Assembly: GCA_910588825.1 (NCBI GenBank)
Contig: CAJURF010000003.1
Location: forward strand, 29,828 to 93,827
From: an uncultured Lachnospiraceae bacterium
GTDB lineage: Bacteria > Bacillota > Clostridia > Lachnospirales > Lachnospiraceae
Direction of reading: 5' to 3'
DNA length: 64,000 bases
Shown here: piece after piece, positions 1 to 7,657 of the stretch
How positions within the stretch are numbered: position 1 is the first letter of the stretch
Layout: every line of letters starts with the position of its first letter
Notes under the pieces: model-generated
What the model was told of the DNA's origin: nothing
The model's input: only the letters and a program-made list of their open reading frames with translations
Database searches by the model: none
Made by a program: the position numbers and the translations under genes

Positions 1-648
1 GCTGACATCACACGTTTCTGCGATATTTTTCCCATTGCGGGAGTAACATCCAACCCTTCTATTGTAAAAAAAGAAGGGAAAATCAACTTTTTCGCCCACA
101 TGAATGAAATCCGTTCCATCATCGGCCCAGAACGTCCTCTCCATATACAGGTAACAGCCCTGGATACCGAAGGGATGATCCGGGACGCTGACACTCTTCT
201 CACAAAAATAGACGCGGATGTCTATGTAAAAGTTCCGGTAACTTTAGAAGGCATCCGCGCCATCAAAAAGCTCAAAGCTCAAAACGTCCATGTAACCGGC
301 ACTGCCATTTACAGCAGCCAGCAGGGTTTTCTGGCCATGGAGGCAGGCGCCGACTGTATAGCGCCCTATTTCAACCGCATGGAAAATATGGGGCTGAATT
401 CAGAGGAGATCATCGCTGCACTGGCAGAGATGATTCAGCTTTATCACTATCCCACCGAAATCCTGGCAGCCAGCTTCAAAAATGCCGGACAGATAGACCG
501 GGCTTTCCTTGCCGGCGCCCATACAGCCACCATGGACCCCTCCATCTTAGAAGCAGCTCTCACACAGCCTCATATCACCAATGCAGTAGACGCTTTTGAT
601 GCAGACTGGAAATGTATTTTCGGTGAAAAAACATTGGCGGATTTATAA
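1..648 (+). CDS. Fructose-6-phosphate aldolase / transaldolase-like protein (5' partial)
   Basis: The frame is open from the first base of the window, so the gene begins upstream. The visible part covers the C-terminal 215 residues of a class I aldolase barrel of the FSA/TalC family, which normally has about 215-220 residues, so only a few residues are missing. The motif GVTSNPSIVKKEG near the start and YVKVPVT, which carries the Schiff-base lysine, are typical of the family. Such enzymes cleave fructose 6-phosphate or transfer dihydroxyacetone between sugar phosphates in the cytoplasm. An internal ATG at position 100 exists, but it would drop the conserved TSNPS strand and is not the start. 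The exact substrate cannot be told from sequence. Confidence 0.88.
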   Translation, partial: ADITRFCDIFPIAGVTSNPSIVKKEGKINFFAHMNEIRSIIGPERPLHIQVTALDTEGMIRDADTLLTKIDADVYVKVPVTLEGIRAIKKLKAQNVHVTGTAIYSSQQGFLAMEAGADCIAPYFNRMENMGLNSEEIIAALAEMIQLYHYPTEILAASFKNAGQIDRAFLAGAHTATMDPSILEAALTQPHITNAVDAFDADWKCIFGEKTLADL

Positions 649-675
649 AAACCAGTGCGGCAAAGCATAAATAGA

Positions 676-1611
676 TCAATCACTAAACAACGGAGTCGAT
701 AAATACCGGTCACCCGAATCGGGAAGCAGGGCAACAATGGTTTTACCTGTATTCTCCGGCCTGCCTGCAAGGACAGACGCCGCTTTCAGCGCTGCGCCGG
801 AAGAAATCCCCACTAAAATCCCCTCGCTGACTGCAAATGCCTTCCCTTCTGCAAATGCATCGTCATCCTCGACGGTGATAATCTCATCATAGATATCCGT
901 ATTCAACACTTCCGGGACGAACCCTGCCCCGATTCCCTGGATTTTATGGGGGCCGGCTTCTCCCCTGGAGAGTACAGGACTTCCTGACGGTTCCACTGCC
1001 ACAATCTGGATGTTTGGATTTTTTTCTTTAAGATACTCACCAACACCGGTAATTGTACCGCCGGTCCCCACACATGCCACAAAGATATCCATGCGGCCCC
1101 CTGTCTGTTCCCATATTTCCGGCCCTGTTGACTCCCTATGTACGGCAGAATTTGCAGGGTTCACAAATTGCCCTAAAATCACCGCCCCGGGAATTTCCTC
1201 CGCCAATTCTTCCGCCTTTGCAATGGCGCCTTTCATCCCTTTTGCCCCTTCTGTGAGAACAATCTCCGCCCCATAGGCTTTCAGAAGATTTCTCCGCTCC
1301 ACACTCATGGTATCCGGCATGGTGAAAATGGCCCGGCATCCTTTCGCCGCCGCCACTGAGGCAATGCCGATTCCCGTATTCCCACTGGTGGGCTCAATAA
1401 TAACGGCTCCCTCTTTTAAAATACCTTTCCTCTGTGCATCCTCAATCATGGCCAGCGCAGTCCGGTCCTTCACAGAACCTGCCGGATTCAGATATTCCAG
1501 TTTCGCAAGGATCACAGTATTTGTGATACCTGCCTTCCTGGTATATCCATTCAGTTTCAACATGGGCGTCCTTCCGATCAATTCTAATGCGCTCTCTTTT
1601 ATCTGTGTCAT
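676..1611 (-). CDS. cysK: Cysteine synthase A (O-acetylserine sulfhydrylase)
   Basis: This PLP enzyme makes cysteine from O-acetylserine and sulfide. The PLP lysine lies in NPAGSVKDR, the substrate loop is TSGNTG, and the phosphate-binding glycines are in GTGGTITG, all at the usual places for a protein of about 311 residues. I chose the ATG at 1611 because it follows a GGAGGG site and gives the usual N-terminus (MTQIKESALELIGRTP). An upstream in-frame extension to 1713 would add 34 unlike residues. It is a single gene, convergent with the aldolase gene. Two short palindromes lie 65-120 bases upstream of the start. Confidence 0.95.
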   Translation of the reverse strand: MTQIKESALELIGRTPMLKLNGYTRKAGITNTVILAKLEYLNPAGSVKDRTALAMIEDAQRKGILKEGAVIIEPTSGNTGIGIASVAAAKGCRAIFTMPDTMSVERRNLLKAYGAEIVLTEGAKGMKGAIAKAEELAEEIPGAVILGQFVNPANSAVHRESTGPEIWEQTGGRMDIFVACVGTGGTITGVGEYLKEKNPNIQIVAVEPSGSPVLSRGEAGPHKIQGIGAGFVPEVLNTDIYDEIITVEDDDAFAEGKAFAVSEGILVGISSGAALKAASVLAGRPENTGKTIVALLPDSGDRYLSTPLFSD

Positions 1612-1673
1612 TGGCAATCCCTCCATATGCAATCTATATTCAGTTATTTTTCTATAGTTTCTTATACCCGCGA

Positions 1674-1731
1674 GCCAAATGATTTGCCAGCAAGTCTTCA
1701 CTATTTCAAGCAAAACAGCAAATCATTTGGC
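1674..1731 (-). promoter_or_regulatory. Paired palindromes upstream of cysK (possible operator or hairpin)
   Basis: The 14-base sequence at 1674-1687 is repeated as its exact reverse complement at 1718-1731. Each arm also contains an 11-base palindrome of the form CAAATNATTTG (centres near 1681 and 1724, 43 bases apart, about four helical turns). This could be a two-site operator for a cysteine or sulfur regulator such as CymR, or an RNA stem in the cysK leader. There is no T-run after it, so it is not an intrinsic terminator. The rest of the 1732-1951 gap shows only a weak 8-bp inverted repeat at 1765-1801. Confidence 0.45.
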
Positions 1732-1951
1732 AAATACGTATGCTCTTGAGTATAGATTATTCTCGGAAAATCCACCTGAAAGCATATACTAAAGATTTTC
1801 CAAAATTTCTTTATCTATTCTAAACCACCTCTTTATAAAAAGTAAACCATAATTTTTAAGCATACGGCAATATGGTTTTCACTATTATGCACAATATATC
1901 ATCTGCCAGATATGAAACGCGGGAATTTTTCTGTACAAACTTCCAAAAAAC

Positions 1952-1981
1952 TTGACATTTCTATCGAAAAATTATTATAAT
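1952..1981 (+). promoter_or_regulatory. Sigma-A promoter for the URO-D methyltransferase gene
   Basis: TTGACA at 1952-1957 and TATAAT at 1976-1981 are separated by 18 bases. The GGAGG site and ATG follow within 30 bases, so the leader is very short. Confidence 0.65.
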
Positions 1982-2009
1982 TATAACAAAAATTCAGGAG
2001 GTACTTGCT

Positions 2010-3047
2010 ATGTTAACTGCAAAACAGAATCTGCAGGAAGTAATACGCGGAGGAAACCCAGAACGTTACGTCAACCAATATGAGGCTATCCAGCTTATGT
2101 TCCACCCTTATATTATGCATTCCAATGCGCTGCTGGCGCCGGGACAGGAAAACGTGGTAAACGCCTGGGGCGTCACAAATTCTTTCCCTCAGGGAACACC
2201 TGGCGCATTCCCGGTACATACCCCGGAAAAAATCGTAGTCAAAGACATTGAGCACTGGCGTGATTATGTTCATGCCCCCTCTCTGAAATTTTCTCAGGAG
2301 GAATGGGACAATTTCAAAGCACAGTACGACGCGGTGGACGGGACGCAGAGCTATAAAGCATCCTTTATCGCTCCTGGTATTTTCGAACAGACCCACCATC
2401 TCTGTGAAATACAAAATGCTTTGATGTATTACATCACCAACCCGGATGAGATGCACGACCTGATCAAATATCTGACAGAGTGGGAGCTGGAACTGGCTGA
2501 AGGAATCTGCTCAAACCTGCATCCCGACGCAATTCTGCACCACGATGACTGGGGTGGTGAAAAGAGTACTTTCATGAGCCCGGATATGTTTGCAGAATTT
2601 TTCCTGGATTCCTACAAAGAAATTTATAAGTATTATCATGACCACGGAGTGGAACTGATTGTCCACCACGCTGACAGCTATGCCGCAACACTGGTTCCCT
2701 ATATGATTGAAATGGGCATTGATATCTGGCAGGGCTGCATGGAATCCAACAACGTACCGGAGCTGATCAAAAAATATGGCGGCCAGATTTCATTCATGGG
2801 CGACATTGACAACAAATCTATGGATTTCGAAGGCTGGACTCGTGAAGACTGCGCAAAGGCAGCACGTAAAGCCGTAGAAGAATGCGGAACCAAATACTTT
2901 ATCCCCTGTATCACCCAGGGAGGACCCGGCTCCACATATCCCGGCGCCTATGCTGTGCTGGCTGAAGAAATCGACAAACTCAGCGTAGAGAAATTCGGCA
3001 TCAAACCTGAGGATATCACCCGCCTGCCGCTGCAGGTTATTTTCTAA
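2010..3047 (+). CDS. Uroporphyrinogen decarboxylase-like (URO-D family) methyltransferase
   Basis: The 345-residue protein belongs to the URO-D/MtaA/CmuA superfamily of (beta/alpha)8 barrels. In anaerobes lacking heme synthesis, such members usually move methyl groups between corrinoid proteins, methyl donors and thiols. Conserved features include HHDDWGGEKSTFMSP and the metal-binding candidates ELIVHHADSY, with a further Cys in GCMES near residue 248. The start follows AGGAGG. No corrinoid protein gene is next to it; the convergent neighbour is a DUF3786 gene. The donor (methoxy compound, betaine or other) cannot be read from the sequence. Confidence 0.8.
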   Translation: MLTAKQNLQEVIRGGNPERYVNQYEAIQLMFHPYIMHSNALLAPGQENVVNAWGVTNSFPQGTPGAFPVHTPEKIVVKDIEHWRDYVHAPSLKFSQEEWDNFKAQYDAVDGTQSYKASFIAPGIFEQTHHLCEIQNALMYYITNPDEMHDLIKYLTEWELELAEGICSNLHPDAILHHDDWGGEKSTFMSPDMFAEFFLDSYKEIYKYYHDHGVELIVHHADSYAATLVPYMIEMGIDIWQGCMESNNVPELIKKYGGQISFMGDIDNKSMDFEGWTREDCAKAARKAVEECGTKYFIPCITQGGPGSTYPGAYAVLAEEIDKLSVEKFGIKPEDITRLPLQVIF

Positions 3048-3062
3048 GAAAGTCCTGTATGA

Positions 3063-3087
3063 AAGAATCCTGCTGTGCAGGATTCTT
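3063..3087. terminator. Bidirectional terminator between convergent genes
   Basis: An 11-bp perfect stem (3063-3073 with 3077-3087) with a TGT loop sits just after the stop of the URO-D gene and before the stop of the opposing DUF3786 gene. The arms begin and end in short A and T tracts. Confidence 0.7.
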
Positions 3088-3113
3088 CCGCCTGCGGCGG
3101 GCCGTCACCGGTG

Positions 3114-3755
3114 CTAAAACCGAATAAATGGACTTCCAGTAAGCTGCAGCCCTGCCGCATCCGCCAGCTGATACATCCCTTCCGTTGCAATGGTGGCAAT
3201 GCTCTCCTCATGATTAAAATCCGTGGCACTGCTGTCAAATAACAGGTTGGCCTGAGCCGGAAATTCCTCATCTGCATCCCAGAAATTCAACCGTACCGGA
3301 ATACATTCAAATGCTTTTAAAAGAAATCCCGACGCTGACACCCGCTCTCCCCGCAGACTTTTCACTGCCCGCTCCAGAAGTTCTTCCTTTCCGGAAAATG
3401 TCAGGGCAATAGGCTGTAAAATACCTTTCTTGAACGCCGCCTCAAAGGGTGAAGCGCCTTTCAATTCCTGATAGGGAACCCATTTCCCAGTATGTACCCC
3501 ATTCTGTGCCGCATGCCAGAAAAGTGTATAAATATTCATCTTAGGCATGGCATCCACCGGTTTATTGTCCGAAGACACACAGATTCTCCCATCCTTCCTG
3601 TCAACTGTAAACAACCTTCCGAAATGCCACAATTCCAGCTTTTCTTCCGTTAAATGAATCTCCGGAAGCCGCCTGCATATATCCTCCTGGTCCATTGTCA
3701 GAAACGTCTTCCTCCACTCTTCACATTGTCTCTCATAGTTAGAAGTATACTCCAT
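3114..3755 (-). CDS. DUF3786 domain protein
   Basis: This protein of 213 residues matches the DUF3786 pattern: NYERQCEEW near the N-terminus, the FGRLFTVDRKDG strand, then a MNIYTLFWHAAQ helix and GKWVPYQELKGA. The biochemical role is unknown; the family is common in anaerobes that use corrinoid methyl chemistry. I chose the ATG at 3755, preceded by GGAGG, over a longer frame to 3989 that would run into a repeat element. It is convergent with the URO-D methyltransferase gene and shares its terminator. Confidence 0.8.
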   Translation of the reverse strand: MEYTSNYERQCEEWRKTFLTMDQEDICRRLPEIHLTEEKLELWHFGRLFTVDRKDGRICVSSDNKPVDAMPKMNIYTLFWHAAQNGVHTGKWVPYQELKGASPFEAAFKKGILQPIALTFSGKEELLERAVKSLRGERVSASGFLLKAFECIPVRLNFWDADEEFPAQANLLFDSSATDFNHEESIATIATEGMYQLADAAGLQLTGSPFIRF

Positions 3756-3913
3756 GTTCCCTGTGACCTCCTCTCTCTTATATGTACTCTCGGAATCTCT
3801 CCTGCATCTTGACAATCCATAGACGCTCATTTCATAATCAGCGTTTTGTCTCATTACCTCAATTATAAAACGTTTCCACAGCCTGCGCAATAAATTCTGC
3901 CGCAAAGTCTCTA

Positions 3914-4073
3914 GAGCGTGTCTTAAAAATGCTTTTTGTCCGATGTGCGTCACACTTGGTGGGAGATTTGTGCCAGATGAAGGGCGCATAGCGGGCTATG
4001 TAACCTGAATTTGGCACAAATATCACGCAAAGCGGGGCGTGCAGATGGCAGGAATGATTTTTCAGACACGCTC
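3914..4073. repeat. MITE-like element with 17-bp terminal inverted repeats
   Basis: A 160-base unit is bounded by GAGCGTGTCTTAAAAAT (3914-3930) and the near-perfect inverse at 4057-4073 (16 of 17 match). An inner 10-bp inverted repeat (3966-3975 with 4012-4021) means most of the unit can fold on itself. It has no credible ORF. The end sequence recurs at several other intergenic sites in the window. The gap 3756-3913 before it and 4074-4248 after it show nothing else I can name. Confidence 0.6.
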
Positions 4074-4248
4074 CAGTGCTTCGTCATCATAAAGCCGATA
4101 TCCCGCCTGGCTTTTATCCGCAGGCAGCAGCAGACCAATATCGTATTTCCTCCCTGCTATTGACAATATTACTTTAAACTATGACGCAGCGTGAATGTCA
4201 ACAGTTTTTTCTTTTTTGATTTGCAAAATAAATATTTGCATTTTCCAT

Positions 4249-4277
4249 TTGACAATTGTATGCGAATCGAGTATAAT
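4249..4277 (+). promoter_or_regulatory. Consensus sigma-A promoter
   Basis: TTGACA (4249-4254), a 17-base spacer and TATAAT (4272-4277) match the consensus exactly. It lies about 70 bases before the ATG of the small coiled-coil gene, which implies strong constitutive expression. Confidence 0.75.
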
Positions 4278-4349
4278 GTGATTATTCAATCCAACTTCAC
4301 ACTTTACATACCACCAGGAACGTCCTATTACGATAAGGAAGTGATAATT

Positions 4350-4619
4350 ATGGCATTAACCGGAGAAGATTTAGCGGAAATCTCTAAATTATTGGATGTG
4401 AAATTTGAGTCAGAACTGGCTCCCATAAAAAAGGACATCAAAAACATCAAACACGCTCTAGAAACCGATAAAAAAATCCAGCTTTCAGCAGAAAATTACG
4501 TTCCGGCAGCTTCCCGTTTTGAAGAAGCCTCATGTAAGATTAATTCCATGCAGTCTGACATCAATCTTCTGAAAAAAATAGTCACAGAACATTCAGAAAA
4601 AATCAGAAAATTAGCGTAG
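4350..4619 (+). CDS. Small coiled-coil protein, unknown function
   Basis: An 89-residue protein starting MALTGEDLAEISKLL after an AAGGAAG site. It is rich in Lys, Glu, Ile and Leu with heptad-like spacing (KKDIKNIKHALE and INLLKKIVTEHSEKI), so a helical coiled coil is likely. It has no signal peptide or membrane span. I do not recognise the family. An upstream in-frame ATG at 4191 would start before the consensus promoter, so it is rejected. Its strong promoter suggests it is a real, well-expressed gene; 4620-4793 after it holds nothing recognisable. Confidence 0.55.
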   Translation: MALTGEDLAEISKLLDVKFESELAPIKKDIKNIKHALETDKKIQLSAENYVPAASRFEEASCKINSMQSDINLLKKIVTEHSEKIRKLA

Positions 4620-4793
4620 GTTTTGAATCTTTCATAAAATGTAAAGCTGTGAAGTTCTCTTATATGTGTCTCATAATCTCGTTTACTGTTTGAAATTTCG
4701 TTTTTTCGCAGTTCCCAATTATAGAATATCCGGTTTTAAATAGCAAATTTCATTTTATGCTGATGCGCGTTTAAAAATTTACGAGGAAAAATC

Positions 4794-5759
4794 ATGACAA
4801 ACAGAGAAAAACTTCCAGCCTGCAGGCTGCTGCCGCTGATTTGTATCATTGTACTATCCTTAACAGCCTGCAGAGCTAAAGAGCTCAGAAACAGTACACT
4901 GAAAAAGGATTCTTACACCGTGGGAGTCGTGACAAAGTCAAGTACCAGTGAGTACTGGATGACAGTACAGCGGGGTATGGAGGCTGCTGCCGAGGAATTG
5001 GAAATGGATCTTATTTTTTTATCCCCCGATTCCGAAACGAACGAAGAAGCCCAGGTAAAGATGGTGCGGACACTGCTCAAAAGGAACGTAGATGTCATCG
5101 CTGTCTCCCCCATTGATTCTTACGAAAAGCCCGAATACTATGATATGGCCAGGGAAAAAGGGATTCCCATTGTCTCTTATGATACAGGTTTTTCCGGACT
5201 GGAAGTTCCCTATATAGGAATCGACAATGAACAGGCAGGCCGCAAACTGGCACAGTATCTGGCAGAAGAAATGAACCACGAAGGAGAAGTGGGAATTGTC
5301 AGCGGCAGCCTGAAACAGATGAGCCACCGTCAGAGACTGGAGGGGTTCCTGGCATACATGGACACAGAACCTAAAATCCGTGTGGCCTTCACAGAGAGCG
5401 GATACAGCAATCTGCGCATGACAGAAAAGAAAGTCCGAAAAATCCGCAGAAAATATCCTTTGGTACAGGGGATTATGGCAACCAGCGCAGTGACGGCAAT
5501 TGGAATCACGGAAAGCATCCCAAAAGATCAGGTTAAAGTCGTATCAATCGATATACAGGAAGATGCCATGGACGCTGTCCGTGACGGAACCATAAGCGCC
5601 CTGATCGCACAGTCCGGATACGAGATCGGTTATGAAACCATTCAATATATCCATGAGATTTTAACGGGAACTGTAGAAAATTCCGGTCAAATTCTGGATG
5701 CAGAACTTTTGACTAAACAAAATATAGAAACTTATAAAGACAGGAGCCCTCAGGAATGA
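4794..5759 (+). CDS. Sugar-type periplasmic binding lipoprotein (sensor-associated)
   Basis: A 321-residue solute-binding protein of the Peripla_BP_4 (ribose/xylose-like) fold. The N-terminus has a hydrophobic stretch ending in LTAC, a lipobox, so it should be anchored to the outer face of the membrane. The fold signature TVGVVTKSSTSEYWMTVQRG and the sugar-site pattern DVIAVSPIDS are visible. Its stop overlaps the start of the next gene (ATGA), a histidine kinase, and there is no ABC permease or ATPase nearby. I infer it feeds ligand information to the kinase rather than serving transport. The ligand is unknown. Confidence 0.85.
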   Translation: MTNREKLPACRLLPLICIIVLSLTACRAKELRNSTLKKDSYTVGVVTKSSTSEYWMTVQRGMEAAAEELEMDLIFLSPDSETNEEAQVKMVRTLLKRNVDVIAVSPIDSYEKPEYYDMAREKGIPIVSYDTGFSGLEVPYIGIDNEQAGRKLAQYLAEEMNHEGEVGIVSGSLKQMSHRQRLEGFLAYMDTEPKIRVAFTESGYSNLRMTEKKVRKIRRKYPLVQGIMATSAVTAIGITESIPKDQVKVVSIDIQEDAMDAVRDGTISALIAQSGYEIGYETIQYIHEILTGTVENSGQILDAELLTKQNIETYKDRSPQE

Positions 5760-7480
5760 AAAGTATCCGAAGCAAAGTATTCACTGCCATTTTACTGATT
5801 ACCTTGTTTACATCATTGGCGGTAACCTTCCTCTTTTACCGCAAATCCGCACGGATGATTGAGGAAAATTACAGTAGTACACTTCATTCTAAAAATGTAC
5901 GAACTGTAGAAAACCTGGATGAAATGCTGCGGAATATCTATCATATTAACATCAATGCTTCCTGCAGTCCACAGCTGCGGACAAACCTGCAGGCGTACCT
6001 CTCACATCCAGACGACGCTATCCTGGAACACTGTTCTGAACAGTTGAAAATTTTCAGCAGACAAAATACTTCCATCAGCTCCATCTACCTTTTGATCCCA
6101 GAATACCGGGCCTTAGCCGCATCTGAAGATTACCCTGCCTGCAAAAAAGACATTGACGAAGCTGATATCAAAGCAATCATCCAGACAGCTGACAAAAATG
6201 CAGGCCCAGTACTGCTGGACGACCTGGCACATGAAGATTCTGTTACTCTTTCCTTTGTGGAGACTGTCACAGACAAAAACCAAAATACAATCGGATACAT
6301 TTTGTCCAATATAGATACACATTCCCTGTATTACCATTACATAGCCGGAATTGATGATGGTATGGTGAAGGAAGCCGTTCTGCTGAATCGGGAAAACAGA
6401 GTGATCGCCTCACTGGAACAATCCCCCGTTGGAAATCTCTACGTCAGAGCAGAAACATACCAGCCATGGATGGCAGAAAAAGAGCGGACCGGAATTGACA
6501 GGGAAAACTTGTACAGCTTCTATGAAGCCCCATTTTCCCAATGCCGCCTGTTTATCATCGCAGAAAAATCAGCTGTATTGGAAAATCTGATAGAAACACG
6601 GAGATATTTTTTCGGAGTCCTGATCATTTTTCTGATTTTGTCACTGCTCCCTGCCTTCTATCTTACCAACGCCATCTACAGACCCCTGGGCCGGCTTACC
6701 TGTGCCATGCATAAAGTTACCCAGGGTGACCTGGATACCCGGGCAGAAATTGTCTCAAAAGACGAGATCGGTATCCTGGCAGCCGATTTTAATCAGATGC
6801 TCTTCCGGATTGAAGAACTGATCCACCAGCTTCTGGGGGAAGAAAAGCAGCGCAAGGACGCTGAACTGGAAGCACTCCAGTACCAGATCACGCCCCATTT
6901 TATGTATAACACATTAAACGCAATCAAATGTTCTGCCATCCTGAAAGGTGAACAGGAACTGGGACAGATAATCGGAGGGTTCATTGAACTGCTCCAGGCA
7001 TGTATCAATAAAAAAGGTGCCTTTTTAACTGTGGCAGAAGATATCCACATCCTGGAAAACTATATCCGCCTCCAGGAATTCCGATATGGCAGCCACTTCC
7101 ATGTGCAATACCAGATTGCCCCTGAGACAAGAGAGTGCCTGATTCCCAGACTTGTACTGCAGCCACTGGTGGAAAATGCGCTTCTTCACGGCATTGATAT
7201 CAAGACCAGGGACAGCCGGCTGGTGATCATTTCTGAAGCAGCTGACGACATCTTATATTTGAAAGTAAAAGACAACGGAAGAGGCATGACCCAGGAACAA
7301 ATTGATACCCTGCTCAACAGCAAGACTCCCAAGACAAAAGGATTAACAGCAGTGGGAATTCCCAATGTGCGCGACAGGCTGAGATTATATTACGGTGACC
7401 GCGCAGGAATTACATACGAAAGCGGTAAAGATGGGACAACAGCAGTCATCTGTCTCCCCCTGTCCCGTTCCGAATTCTAA
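5756..7480 (+). CDS. YesM-type sensor histidine kinase
   Basis: The 574-residue membrane kinase has one span near residues 9-27, a large extracytoplasmic sensor region, a second span near 280-305, a HAMP domain, and a His_kinase/HATPase module. The phosphoacceptor histidine is in ITPHFMYNTLNAIK; the N-box is in PLVENALLHGI and the G-box in DNGRGM. It starts in a 4-base overlap with the binding-lipoprotein gene, so the two are translationally coupled. The YesN partner is encoded about 1.9 kb downstream, beyond the symporter gene. It most likely reads out the loaded binding protein. Confidence 0.9.
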   Translation: MKSIRSKVFTAILLITLFTSLAVTFLFYRKSARMIEENYSSTLHSKNVRTVENLDEMLRNIYHININASCSPQLRTNLQAYLSHPDDAILEHCSEQLKIFSRQNTSISSIYLLIPEYRALAASEDYPACKKDIDEADIKAIIQTADKNAGPVLLDDLAHEDSVTLSFVETVTDKNQNTIGYILSNIDTHSLYYHYIAGIDDGMVKEAVLLNRENRVIASLEQSPVGNLYVRAETYQPWMAEKERTGIDRENLYSFYEAPFSQCRLFIIAEKSAVLENLIETRRYFFGVLIIFLILSLLPAFYLTNAIYRPLGRLTCAMHKVTQGDLDTRAEIVSKDEIGILAADFNQMLFRIEELIHQLLGEEKQRKDAELEALQYQITPHFMYNTLNAIKCSAILKGEQELGQIIGGFIELLQACINKKGAFLTVAEDIHILENYIRLQEFRYGSHFHVQYQIAPETRECLIPRLVLQPLVENALLHGIDIKTRDSRLVIISEAADDILYLKVKDNGRGMTQEQIDTLLNSKTPKTKGLTAVGIPNVRDRLRLYYGDRAGITYESGKDGTTAVICLPLSRSEF

Positions 7481-7545
7481 GCGTCTGATAATTTGTGCCG
7501 GTTATTCCTGAATGATTTCCAAAAATAATACAACTTTGATAAACC

Positions 7546-7576
7546 CTGTCGAATCCTGTCAAAATAAAAAACTGTC
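7546..7576 (+). promoter_or_regulatory. Three CTGTC direct repeats before the symporter promoter
   Basis: CTGTC occurs at 7546-7550, 7556-7560 and 7572-7576; the first two are one helical turn apart. Downstream lies a TATAAT (7620-7625) without a good -35 element. Direct repeats at helical spacing ahead of a weak promoter are what AraC-type activators bind, and a YesN regulator is encoded next door. Confidence 0.4.
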
Positions 7577-7657
7577 AAACCTAAAGAAAATACCCTCTCC
7601 AGCAAAAAGCTCCTTTTTGTATAATATAACTATAAATACAGAAAGGAGATTCAAATT

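Noticed and set aside
3756..3989. N-terminal extension of the DUF3786 protein
   Set aside because: The extra 78 residues overlap the inverted-repeat element, lack conservation features, and the inner ATG has a strong ribosome site.
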